Shown here: positions 18,533 to 26,976 of the stretch, one piece after another
Layout: every line of letters begins with the position of its first letter
How positions within the stretch are numbered: position 1 is the stretch's first letter
DNA from: Hemicentrotus pulcherrimus
Taxonomy: Eukaryota; Echinodermata; Echinoidea; Camarodonta; Strongylocentrotidae
Direction of reading: 5' to 3'
Length of the DNA: 26,976 nt
Assembly (NCBI GenBank): GCA_003118195.1
Contig: BEXV01000132.1
Coordinates: forward strand, 182,731 to 209,706
Translations under genes and position numbers: made by a program
Notes under the pieces: model-generated
The model's input: only the letters and a program-made list of their open reading frames with translations
Databases searched by the model: none
What the model was told of the DNA's origin: nothing

Positions 18533-19503
18533 TGTAAGTGCATTGTAAATGATCTAAGCATCAATATTTCTTGAATGTTGCCTGAATAGAAAGGCCCCTA
18601 TCATTGAAACTTTTGAATAAAAAAAATACATGTTAAATCATAAATGGAGGATTAATTCTTCGGTTTTCTTTTAATTTCTAAGACAATTATGAAAAATGCC
18701 GTAGAGCACCTTTAATGTGTCATATATTTGATTGATATTCTTTCCGGTCCTTGAAGTAATAGCAAACATCAATCTTAATTACTCCAATGTCAACCCTGCA
18801 CAATCGATCCAATAAACAACAATGGCCTAATAATTACTTCCACTGACCAAACAGATCGGACGATCAATAATTTAACATATTTTTAATCATGGTTATTGAC
18901 TGGTTCATCTATATGCAGCAGTTTAAACATGTGCATGAAGCTGCAGGTGCAAATGGTGTCTCGGTATATATCCATCGATCCTAAGCCGGTTGAGGCATAA
19001 TTTCATAATACGTATGATATAAAAATCCAGTGACTAAAATTGCCTATGGAAGCCGACACTGTAGAAGTGGAATATGAAAGCTGCAACTTCAATTTCGTTG
19101 ATATTCATAGAAACGATTTTAAGGTCATCCTTGTCTGAAAAATATTGTAATCAAAATAATCACATCTAAAGTGACTCCAAAAATATTATCCTCCTTTTCA
19201 TTAACAATATGAATATCAGTTTAACCATAATTATAATTAAAACTATCAAAATTTACTATTTCGTCAAGTATCATCATCATCACTATTATTAATGATCTTT
19301 TTTTCTAATATCACTATCATAAACAGCATCATCATTATCAACCATCAGCTTCATCACATTCATCATCATCATTATAATCATAAGTAATATCATATTCAAT
19401 ATTACAATTGTTTAATTGAATGACATGAACTGTCATTATTTAATGAATACCCTATCACAAAATGTGATGCCTTTTCTGTTTTCTGACAGTTAATAGGAAA
19501 ATT
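18533..19503. other. AT-rich stretch with TCA/ATT low-complexity patch
   Basis: No gene is seen. The interval 18740-18900 holds AATTACTCC, AACAACAATGG (a SOX-type word) and several TAAT/CAATAA words, and could be regulatory. The interval 19268-19385 is a degenerate TCA/ATC/ATT trinucleotide patch. Confidence 0.5.
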
Positions 19504-19589
19504 AAAAAAAAAAAAAGAAAGAAAAAAAAAAAGAAAAAAAAAGGAAAAAAAAAAAAAAAAAAAAAAAAAACAAAAATTTAAAAAAAAAA
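19504..19589. repeat. poly-A tract with sparse G/C/T interruptions
   Basis: About 86 bases are nearly all A, with scattered G, one C and one TTT. It may be a retroposon tail on the plus strand or simple A-rich repeat. On the minus strand it lies about 120 bases into the intron that follows the exon at 19711, where it would appear as poly-T. Confidence 0.9.
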
Positions 19590-19710
19590 GTTATTTTTCA
19601 CGACCGAACGCTGCCATGATAGCGTTAGTTCCCTAAATGGAAGAGCTGTATTGCCGTAATTCTCCCATCGTGTTTGCGAAAGCGCTCTAGTACCAAGAGA
19701 TTGTACATAC

Positions 19711-19863
19711 CATATCAGCATTGGTTCTGGAGGTCCTGGAGCATGGTAACATGGACATGATGTTGGGCGTGGCCTCCTGGTAAAACTCCCTCGCCTCCAT
19801 CTCCTTCTTTTCCTTGTGGGAGGAGCCCATCTTCCTCAGCGAGAACATGGCGGAGAAGTTCAT
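19711..19863 (-). CDS. probable coding exon (first exon?) of an unrecognised gene
   Basis: Read on the minus strand, the frame gives MNFSAMFSLRKMGSSHKEKK, then EMEAREFYQEATPNIM, then SMLPCSRTSRTNADM, ending exactly at ATG|GTATGT, a consensus donor (19705-19710), in phase 0. The stretch is markedly GC-rich (AGGAAGATGGGCTCCTCCCA) against AT-rich flanks, as expected of coding DNA. The second ATG (19848) has the better start context (CCGCCATG), and the first (19863) is weaker. The frame stays open upstream to a TGA at 20017-20019, so an internal exon is possible, for example after ATCAG near 19938, although that pyrimidine tract is poor. The peptide is hydrophilic with a basic N-terminus and Ser/Thr-Arg clusters (CSRTSRT), with no signal peptide. 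I do not recognise the family. Further exons would lie at lower coordinates; none could be joined confidently. Confidence 0.55.
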
Positions 19864-19917
19864 TGGAAATGTCTCTTCTTGAAAACTTTCTAGACTGGAA
19901 TAGTTCTTTTTCAACAC

Positions 19918-20428
19918 CGAACGTGAGGTTATGCAGCTGATGTAATGTCCTTCATACTGATATTTAGAATGTGGCGTGAAACGTTTGTCTAATATATCTC
20001 TGCACTTGAAACTCCTTCATGTGTACAGTATCTTATGTTCTCAAAACTCACAATTAAGATAATTAATAAATTGTTCTTATAGTAAGAATAAGAGCATTGT
20101 CCATCACGGTTTGAATGGTCTTCTTACGAAACATGTCACTCGAAGCATGATACTGAAAGTTTAGAAGGATGCTAAATATATATTCATAGCAGCATTTGTC
20201 CTTCAATAAGTAACTTGATCAAATAAAATGTTTAAATCTAGCTGAGAAACAAGCACCATTCTTGAAGCTTTGGTGATATCCTGGTAAGACAGTTTGTTTT
20301 CTTCTGCAACAACTCAGCAGGAAATCAGGCTAAAAAAGCTGGAGTACGTTCCACCTGTTTCTCTCAAATTAAGTTAATCCATTTGGCAGCTTTGAAATGC
20401 TGAGGCATTACATTCACAAAGTTTTAAT
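19918..20428. other. region upstream of the minus-strand exon
   Basis: This would hold 5' UTR or upstream intron for the exon at 19711-19863. TATA-like ATATAT at about 19991-19996 is the only promoter-like word, and it is not distinctive in AT-rich DNA. Confidence 0.35.
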
Positions 20429-20431
20429 TTG

Positions 20432-20773
20432 ATGGCATCAATTGAAATCTTGAAGATGTATAATGTTCACTTGAAGCTTTTCAAATCTGGTGACAAAGAA
20501 AGCAAAAGTAAAATCAGTATAAAATTAATCTCAACAAAATTTGAGATTCATACTGATGAAACATTTGCAAGATGTGATGATGATATTCAAGTACTTCCTC
20601 TTGCAATCATTAAGGAAGAATCATTCTGCAATAATTCCGCCCACTGTGATGAAGATCATTACAATCTTCAAGAAGGAAGTACTTTGAACATTACTCACTT
20701 TTTCTCGCAAATTTTAATATTTTTTTCCCACAAGTATTGTTCACTAGACAACTGGAAGAAGAGCAGCTCTTGA
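20432..20773 (+). CDS. doubtful ORF, 113 residues
   Basis: The first ATG is at 20432. The peptide starts MASIEILKMYNVHLKLFKSG, continues DKESKSKISIKLISTKFEIH and contains TFARCDDDIQVLPLAIIKEE. It is rich in Lys/Ile/Ser as AT-rich DNA would encode, and ends with a Phe/Ile stretch and KKSSS. It has no domain, signal peptide or splice site that I can see. About one frame of this length is expected by chance in a window like this, so it is listed only because it is the longest ATG frame free of simple repeats. Confidence 0.12.
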   Translation: MASIEILKMYNVHLKLFKSGDKESKSKISIKLISTKFEIHTDETFARCDDDIQVLPLAIIKEESFCNNSAHCDEDHYNLQEGSTLNITHFFSQILIFFSHKYCSLDNWKKSSS

Positions 20774-22429
20774 ACAACATAGACAGACAGACAGATAGAA
20801 TTTCTCATGAACAGACCATTACAGATGTATGCTAAATGATAAATGAATTCTGTTATATTTGTAATACATGTAAATGTTCATCTTCTTGAGAAAAAAAAAA
20901 CACTCAGAACCGATATGCTGACTCCAACAACAGAAACTCAAACCACATCAAATCAGAATTTAGTCATTATAAAAAAGTGAATTCAATGCTAATCCAGATC
21001 CTTGAAGTTGCAATGAAAAATATCTAATATGATATTAACAATTCAAGAGATTACTATCATGATACAATTGTGAGACCTTGCCCTGAATTAATCAAATCTG
21101 TCTCAAGGGAATCTAAAACAAATCACAGAGCTGTAGCATTACAAATAACTCATATTCCACCATAAACAGTAGGAAGCTGCATATAATCAATAGAACAGCA
21201 AAGCAAATAGCACAAAAAAGTAAAATGAGAGACAATACTTCTTTTCCTCCAAAACTATCTCACAAGTTTTATATCCACAACCAAACTCTTTCACTTCCCT
21301 CTCTTCAAGGTTCCAAATCCAAGAGAAAAATAGATCCCTTTAAAAAGACTGCTGTTATCCACGAGCAAGACAGCACATCGATAGCTCCTCGACTCCACGG
21401 AGTCGAACTTGTTACATCTTGCATAAGATGCGATCGCTTTTCTCTCACCAGAGATAGAGGCTAATGCGAAAGGCGATACAACTCGCTGCTGGTGTCGTCC
21501 TCTTTCTAGAGGAGGACCGTGGCATGGTAAGGACGGTCACCGATGCATAATTGTTTGAAATGTCAGGGGCAGGCTTGATTATGGTAACGATTATCTTAAC
21601 ACATTCAAGCTGCTGGGGAAGACAATCTTTCCCTGACTAGATGGAACAAAAGGCTATTTAAACTTCAAAGAGATACATGACGAATGTTTCATCAACTTTT
21701 TTTTAAGTGGCTTCAGTAAACAAAAGAATTTTAAAAACAAAATGAAATAAATAGCTTCAAATATCATTATAAATGCTTATTATCACAAATGCTTCACAAA
21801 GTGAATATCACTGTTCAAAAAGGTCAACTGCATTTACCTTGTGTTTTCCTATAAAATAATGCCAGAATATGCCCCCTTTGGAATACAATCTTTCATCCAA
21901 GTTTGATTTATCTAGTTACAGAATAAAACAATTAATTATATCAAATGCAAACTGAGCCATAGAAGAAGACTGCTTAAATCCAATTGAATTTCTCCTATAA
22001 ACTGTCCATGTCGCACTGGACATTGGTGGACACAAAATCGCACGCTTCTCCCGTACTGCAACATTCTGAACCCCCGAGGCAATGTTTTGTTAAGCGAGAG
22101 GAGAATTTGGCAATGTCTCTTGGTTTAACTGTCAAAACAGGTCACGACAGATCAGGTCTCTAATTATTTTCCGAACAATCCCATGATGATTCTGACTGTC
22201 AGGAAGAAGCGTTAACAACTATGACAATGATTTGAAGAATGCAAACAGCACAAAGTCTCTACCAGTAAACAATGAATCAGAATATGTCAGAGAAATCAAC
22301 AAATGTTTACTTGAATTAAAAAATAATCCTACAACAGAAATGATGAATAACACTTTAAATCGTTGACTAGCACAAAAAATCGAAGATCCACTCCATTTCT
22401 TACCAGAGTTTACACGCTTCCTCCCCTAA
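20774..22429. other. non-coding stretch with a GC-richer hairpin patch at 21380-21530
   Basis: The patch contains CGACTCC-AC-GGAGTCG (21390-21405), CATCTT-GCAT-AAGATG (about 21416-21431), the 8-mer GCGATCGC and GTCCTCTTTCTAGAGGAGGAC-like symmetry. Several short inverted repeats in 150 bases suggest a structured element. A tRNA was considered and rejected. The remainder is AT-rich. Confidence 0.5.
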
Positions 22430-22700
22430 AGAGCCCTGCAAAGTACTGCTGCAAACAGACAGTCAGTCAGGGCTGAGTAATATCTGAATTACCCGACGTC
22501 CAGCATGGTATTAGGAGCTGACATGAATTTACATTTCAAGCTCTGATCGCTGACCAATGGTACTCAGCCATGACTACTAGCGCTGGCTTCCTTTGCCTCA
22601 CCACAGCAGAACACAAATCTGACTAAAATAAAAACCCATCCAATGATTGAAACTAGAGCTCTCACTGCATCCTGCCTCCATGGCTTACGTCACCAGAGGA
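22430..22700. promoter_or_regulatory. weak regulatory candidate: bZIP and CCAAT-type words
   Basis: The interval is of more balanced composition and contains CTGAGTAAT (AP-1-like), CCGACGTCC, GACCAATGG (CCAAT) and TTACGTCA (22685-22692, CREB/ATF type). It lies upstream of the minus-strand exon at 19.7 kb and could host a distal promoter or untranslated first exon. A plus-strand 72-codon frame at 22643-22861 has no splice support. Confidence 0.18.
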
Positions 22701-22861
22701 TGAACATTTCTGATCGAAGTGCCCAAAGACGACAAAGATGTATTCCTAGCAACGACAGAATCAAACAATTCAACCTCCAACTCCTTCAGGCAATGTTGAA
22801 TTTCAGGAGTTTACAAGTTCTCCCCAAACCACACAAAACCAATTCCTGTCGCCTGGAATAG

Positions 22862-23605
22862 AAAATATCTAGAATTTCATACTAAAACCACTTTCTTATT
22901 AGGGGAAGAAGAAATCTGATTTAAGTTCGATCTTTTTCAATTCTCTTTGGCAGTGAACATGAAAATGGTGTAAGTTGTCTCGCAAGAAAAGATTCTAACT
23001 GACATGGATCTAAATGAACTCTGTAGATGGTTTGGTTTGTCAGGGTTTTGAGTTGCAGTTTTTATTAGATTAATTCTCCAAGCTCGGTGCTTCTGCAAAG
23101 CTCGGTATCCGTAAGAGAGCTGTAGAGTGATTAGTGTCGCAACTTCTTAAAACGAGTTCATCTATGGTCTGTAAAAAAATGCTGTCATTTAAAATCTAGC
23201 AACAAATCCTTAACTCTTCTTTCAAATTTACACTGATGAATTAAATCTGGCAAAAAATGCTGATGACATAAACAATATATTTTGAGCCTTTTCTATTCTG
23301 CATAGTTTTCTTTTATTTTAAATAGAGAAAAGAAAGTGGAAGAGGTAAATAACATATGACCAATATGATTAGGAAGAAAATCAGAAAATAGATATAATGT
23401 GCTAACAAGGGAAAGAAAAATATACTTTCTAATGTATTTTTCGACTTGGTTCTTCTTTAAATCAGTACAGAAGTATGTGGTCAAAAGTATTTTTTATAAA
23501 CCTGAATCATTCCATTCTATAGCGTACAGTTCTAACTTAACAATTCCCCATGAAAAAAAAACAAAGAAGAAAGTAAAATGGAAAAAAAGATGAGCAACTG
23601 TAAAC
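22862..23605. other. AT-rich non-coding stretch
   Basis: Nothing is supported. Opposite-strand frames at 23293-23484 and 23399-23593 overlap and are Phe/Lys-rich, as AT-rich DNA gives. CTCGGT with AAGCTCGGT is repeated at about 23082 and 23099. Confidence 0.6.
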
Positions 23606-23726
23606 TGAGAGAGAGAGAGGGAGAGATGGAGAGGGGGAGGGGGGGAGAGGGAGAGGGAGAGAGAAATAGGGAGAGGGAGAGAGAAAGAGAGAGAGAGAGA
23701 GAGAAAGAGACTCGTAAAGACTCAGG

Positions 23727-23767
<41 letters not shown>
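23606..23767. repeat. GA-rich purine tract, interrupted (GA)n/(GGGA)n
   Basis: About 160 bases of almost pure purine run on the plus strand, interrupted by CTCGTAAAGACTC at about 23710-23722. That 13-base insert separates two (GA)n blocks. Arg/Glu and Ser/Leu frames here are artefacts. Confidence 0.93.
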
Positions 23768-23768
<1 letters not shown>

Positions 23769-23915
23769 GTAGAGAAGAAAGAAAACATTATTTCTGTAAA
23801 AAAATCAGAGAAGATTGTCACATAGAACATGAAGGGTAGTACAAGTGGAATACAAGCAGGAGTACTGTATATACATGTACTTCAAATCTACATCAAATTG
23901 AGATTCTAGCCGGGC

Positions 23916-23924
23916 GATAAACGC
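23916..23924 (+). repeat. isolated GATAAACGC motif, remnant of the 2.5-kb repeat family
   Basis: GGGCGATAAACGCGAAGCATCC repeats the nine-base core and the following GC/GAAGC context seen four times at 2544-2946. GCACTTTAAGGATAG about 45 bases later resembles the CTTTAAAGGATC border of that element, so 23910-23980 may be a truncated copy. Confidence 0.45.
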
Positions 23925-24155
23925 GAAGCATCCAAAAGATTATGGTGCATTTTCGGCAGCACTTTAAGGATAGACTTGAACTTTGGCTTGATAAGAGCAA
24001 CAGGGTTTGAGAAAGGACCATCACATGGTTTGATTCTTTGCAAAAGCTTATGTTTAGTAATGAGAAAGAAAGAAAATATTCCCTAGATGCCTCTTTTTTT
24101 GTGGGACTGTATGTATCTACTTGAAGATGCGAGCAGAGAGAGAAAGAAGGAGAGA

Positions 24156-24156
<1 letters not shown>

Positions 24157-24186
<30 letters not shown>
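24157..24186. repeat. (AC)15 microsatellite next to GA repeats
   Basis: Uninterrupted AC dinucleotides follow AGAGAGAAAGAAGGAGAGAG. The minus-strand Cys/Val frame here is an artefact. Confidence 0.97.
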
Positions 24187-24187
<1 letters not shown>

Positions 24188-24191
<4 letters not shown>

Positions 24192-24689
24192 ATGGATAAA
24201 TGCAACGTGGTCATTGTTCCCAGAAGTCTAGAATAATTCTGATAGTTGAAAGTGATTATTACTCTGTTTTAATAGGCAGCTATAGAGAAAATGAGGAATG
24301 GTTATGGTAGTCAGTGACAACTGTTATTGTGAGTCTGTAAAAATGCATTTCTGTGCATTTTCATAATAAAAACAAGTCTTTAAATGTATCCATTATTGGG
24401 TAATTCTTATTCTCAACTGCCATAAGATATTCCCCAATTGAAAGTTTAAGCAATTTGTTATTCTACTTCGGTAAGAGGCAATTGTTCCTGATCGTGAAAA
24501 GAAAAGTTGCCATATAAAAACAATATTTAGTGTTAGCTTATCGCATTATGGATTCATGCATTTTATCATTTCTATGTAGATATATGTATTTCCATTTCCA
24601 ATAAAGAATACAATGAACCCTATATACATCTGTATTAAAATTGTTGTTTGTTTGTAGCACAAGGTAATATAATAATCCAATAATTTTCA
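24188..24689. other. AT-rich non-coding stretch
   Basis: No gene, repeat or distinct site was seen. TTTGTTTGTAG at about 24648 is acceptor-like but is followed by stops. Confidence 0.6.
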
Positions 24690-24804
24690 CAACAATTGAA
24701 GAAGAGGGTAAGGAAGAACAGAGAGAAGGGGGCTTACAAAGACAGAGAGAGACACAGGTGGGTACAGAAACAGAGACAAGGCGAGAGAAGGAAAAAGAGA
24801 GACA
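24690..24804. repeat. degenerate purine-rich (GA/GAGACA) tract
   Basis: Repeated AGAGAGACA and AGAAAGAG words lie on the plus strand, directly left of the palindromic element. A matching purine tract lies on its right at about 25110-25200, so the element interrupts or is flanked by two purine-rich blocks. Confidence 0.7.
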
Positions 24805-25046
24805 GAAGACCCGTCTTCACTATCTCGAGATTGCCAAATATACAGCTATTTGAACTATGCCGATCGCAAACTATCCAGCTAATTGCATCTTCATTAGAAC
24901 GAAGTAGCAATTTAGCTGGATATTTGGTCGGGATAATATCCCAAGATATCTTGGTCTAGTTTGTAAAATATCCCACTATTTCCAAACTATCGGGATAGTT
25001 TGCGACCGTCTTTATTAGACTGAAGTACGGAGTCAAATATCCCGAT
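24805..25046. mobile_element. nested palindromic element, foldback or MITE-like
   Basis: The block contains GAAGAC-CC-GTCTTC (24805-24818), ATCTCGAGAT (24822-24831), arms TATCCAGCTAATTGC (24872-24886) and GCAATTTAGCTGGATA (24907-24922), arms GATCGCAAACTATCC (24862-24876) and GGATAGTTTGCGACC (24993-25007), GGGATA-A-TATCCC (24930-24942), and CCAAGATATCTTGG (24941-24954). The loop sequence TCTTCATTAGAACGAAGTA (24888-24906) recurs as TCTTTATTAGACTGAAGTA (25009-25027). Words CAAATATCC, CAAACTATCC and their complements recur throughout, showing that it was built from multiple inverted and direct copies. There is no open frame. It is probably a non-autonomous repeat; borders are uncertain. Confidence 0.65.
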
Positions 25047-26103
25047 CCCATCATGCACGATGATTTCCGGTTTTCGGTGTTTACTAGTTTAATAGTGCAG
25101 ACACGCCTAAAGATAGAGAGGAAGAGGAAGAGACATAAAAGAGAAAGAGAAAGAAAGAGAGAGAGAGGGGGGAAGGAAGATTAAGAGACTGTGAAGAGGG
25201 AAAGATAATCAGGAAAAATGTGAAGGATAAAATCCAAAGACGAAAGGAGAAAATCCAGGATGAGTTTCCAGGCTGACTTAACAAGATTCACAATCCTTCA
25301 ACAGGATTCTAACTGGAATAAACATTTCAAGCACTGCAAGCCCACTATAATTTCCTATGTTAGGACCCTTCACTGGAGTGCCTTTTGGAATTTGGAAAAG
25401 GAGAAATATTACTCAGATGAGACTGGAAACAAATATTTACCTATAATTCTTTTATAATTCAAATAGACTACTCTTTTGGAATATCTGCGGCAAGAGGAGA
25501 CTCTCTTCACCATACTGTAACAAACAAGTATTTTAGTAAGATGACATGTGGATTAAAAGTAGGTGAGTTTGGACAATTGTGTCACATGCCACATCACAAC
25601 CTACATCCTCAAGGAAATGAAAAATTGAAAAATCGAAAAATCTAAAAATCAGAATTTTTCTCTCTGAAGGCATTACAAAATAAAAGATTGTAACTTGCTA
25701 TAAATCAATGAATTGAGTGAAATTAATATAAGACGCCCACATTATTTTAAAAAAGTTACACATGCTAAATGCTTCCATTATATCCACTAATAAATGTAAA
25801 ACAACAAGTTTACGTCAAAGGAGTAGGGTGAGTAAACATTGCTCTAGACTGAGCAGCATGGGGGATAATAAGAGACACGATTCCCATAACCTTCTTGTCT
25901 CTGTTTAATCCGCCTCAATTTATGCTACTTTCACTGGGGTATAGGTACAGACCGTGACGTCTACCGGGTCCTTGACTTTTCGAGTCGACGGCCCTCGCTC
26001 TGATAAACTGAAAAGGAGACGGAGGTTGAGTGAGCCACCCATGATGCAATCTTAATACACTATTAATTAATTGAATAGGGTTTTTTTTTCTTCTTGACTG
26101 TAG
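25047..26103. other. mixed stretch: purine tract, AT-rich DNA, small tandem repeat, CRE-like site
   Basis: The interval 25110-25200 is purine-rich. An 8-base unit (TGAAAAAT, TGAAAAAT, CGAAAAAT, CTAAAAAT) repeats four times at 25619-25650. A GC-richer, CpG-containing patch at 25945-26030 includes TGACGTC (25955-25961) and TCGAGTCGACGGCC. Frames at 25260-25457 have no splice context. Confidence 0.5.
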
Positions 26104-26158
26104 AGCGATTGACGCTGAGAGTTACGTGAACTTGGCCTTGAATGGATTTGGTTTGTGA
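26104..26158 (+). CDS. possible short terminal exon
   Basis: A strong acceptor (GGTTTTTTTTTCTTCTTGACTGTAG ends at 26103, though only the last part is typical) is followed by one base and the frame AIDAESYVNLALNGFGL, then TGA at 26156-26158. The codons are GCG ATT GAC GCT GAG AGT and similar, purine-first and less AT-rich than the flanks. It would enter in phase 2 (one base completing a codon). No partner exon is identified in the kilobases upstream, and 17 codons are too few to separate from chance. Confidence 0.18.
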
Positions 26159-26958
26159 AAGATTTGCATCGGTCGAGGCAGCGGTGACGTGACGGATTAA
26201 CAGAATGTGAACCCCATAGGAGATATCACTGGAAGGAACTCTTCATGATAAACAAGCTCTTGTATCACTTTAAAAGCCTAGAATGAGCTTATTAATCACC
26301 TTGGTTTGATGCAGCACCTAAAAGGAATCTGGAATTTTAATGAGAAAAAGTTGCAAGAGTCTAGAGTGGGTAGGTATATCAAGTGGATGGAAAACTTACA
26401 ATTATCTAGCAAAATGTAATTACATTGCGCCAGTCACGTTACTTTTCTTGTCAATGTTCTAGTACATGTATCAAGTGGCAAATATAGATTAATGTCATTC
26501 CAATGAAATTAGTGCCATAGCAGGGATTTATGTAAAAAAGAATTAAAGGTGTAACCTTTCATAAACTCATATTGAAGAAAAAAATCATGATATTCAAATA
26601 TAAAGAATATGCTTACATTTGTATGGTAAAACATGCCTTTTTTGGAATGAAGATCGAATAACACAGTAAGATAACTCTATAAGCAATTTGCAGTTATAAC
26701 GATTGGAGCACAGAAAACAAGCTCAGTCAAATATTCAGGAAAGTACAAAATCAAATTATTTCCTTGAAACTCAAGTCATGCAGACCTAGAAAACTGTACC
26801 CTGAATTGATTGTCATTGAAGACAGTGGACTTTGTCAAATCAATAATAATTTAAGAAGCTGCATGGCTTTCTGGACAGGATTTCCTTTCAAATTTGCACT
26901 TGTTGTTCAATAAGCAGTGTAATATTACAAGTCTACAGAATGTCACATGTACAATGGT
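26159..26958. other. non-coding stretch to window end
   Basis: GGTGACGTGACGG (about 26183-26195) carries two overlapping TGACG bZIP half-sites in a GC-richer patch. Beyond about 26250 the sequence is AT-rich with no gene, RNA gene or repeat that I can support. Confidence 0.55.
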
Positions 26959-26976
26959 GGGGGGGGGGGGGGGGGG
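26959..26976. repeat. poly-G tract at window end
   Basis: The window closes on 18 consecutive G, matching the poly-G start and the poly-G edge of the N gap. The true length is probably unknown. Confidence 0.9.

Noticed and set aside
21380..21470. Possible tRNA on the minus strand
   Set aside because: A B-box-like GTTCGACTCC and an anticodon-arm-like hairpin are present, but the T stem does not pair, the anticodon loop has the wrong size, and no A box or acceptor stem is found.
23537..23830. Ser/Leu and Arg/Glu repeat frames
   Set aside because: Simple translation of the GA microsatellite on either strand.
1..26976. CRISPR array, prophage, operon, rRNA or viral element
   Set aside because: No regular spacer-repeat pattern, no long ORFs, no ribosome-binding-site-led gene strings, no rRNA-like sequence and no recognisable retroviral or reverse transcriptase motifs were seen on either strand.

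Overview
The window reads as AT-rich, gene-poor animal nuclear DNA. It has no long open frames, no operon layout, many microsatellites, inverted-repeat (MITE-like) elements, and a few short open stretches bounded by GT/AG splice signals. Bacterial, viral or organellar origin is not supported. The texture (polymorphic-looking CT/GA/AC tracts, poly-G tracts, small non-autonomous DNA elements, TAAT-rich intervals) suits a marine invertebrate, perhaps an echinoderm. That identification is an inference, because no diagnostic gene is present. Both ends of the window and the left edge of the only N gap (15956-16187) are poly-G, so the window may be a whole scaffold that stops where G homopolymers broke the assembly.

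Layout. 1-2442: mostly unannotatable AT-rich DNA with a possible terminal exon (117-268, +) and a roughly 66-bp satellite of five to six diverged units (1212-1571). 2443-2965: a more GC-rich repeat block with a recurring GATAAACGC motif and two palindrome modules. 3-7 kb: AT-rich, with a perfect IR1 nuclear-receptor-type site at 5032-5046 and C-rich tracts at 6935-7098. 7.8-8.9 kb: a kilobase-scale pyrimidine-rich strand with a long (CT)n run. 9-13 kb: a consensus CRE palindrome (9257-9264), a diverged pair of roughly 150-bp direct repeats (10705/10957), a G-quadruplex-type tract (11764-11799) and a weak terminal-exon candidate (13072-13173, +). 14.0-14.6 kb: paired TAAT palindromes and octamer-like sites resembling a homeodomain-bound enhancer. 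14.86-16.84 kb: the most gene-like plus-strand interval, with CCAAT and TATA boxes, a small ATG exon with an in-frame 30-bp tandem duplication, a 109-bp exon with strong acceptor and donor, an assembly gap, and a further ATG or terminal exon. 17.2 kb: a 105-bp near-perfect hairpin. 18220-18532: a 313-bp MITE with roughly 69-bp terminal inverted repeats. 19711-19863: the best single coding exon, on the minus strand, GC-rich against its surroundings and ending in GTATGT. 20-27 kb: AT-rich sequence, purine-rich microsatellites, a nested palindromic element at 24822-25046, and CRE-like sites around 26 kb.

No protein here could be assigned to a named family, so no gene symbols are given. The plus-strand pieces between 15.1 and 15.8 kb are phase-compatible and could form one small gene. 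The minus-strand exon at 19.7 kb, if it is a first exon, would continue to lower coordinates and make much of the window its intron. Both are hypotheses to be tested with RNA-seq. Most of the remainder is intronic or intergenic DNA in which I see repeats and candidate regulatory sites only.
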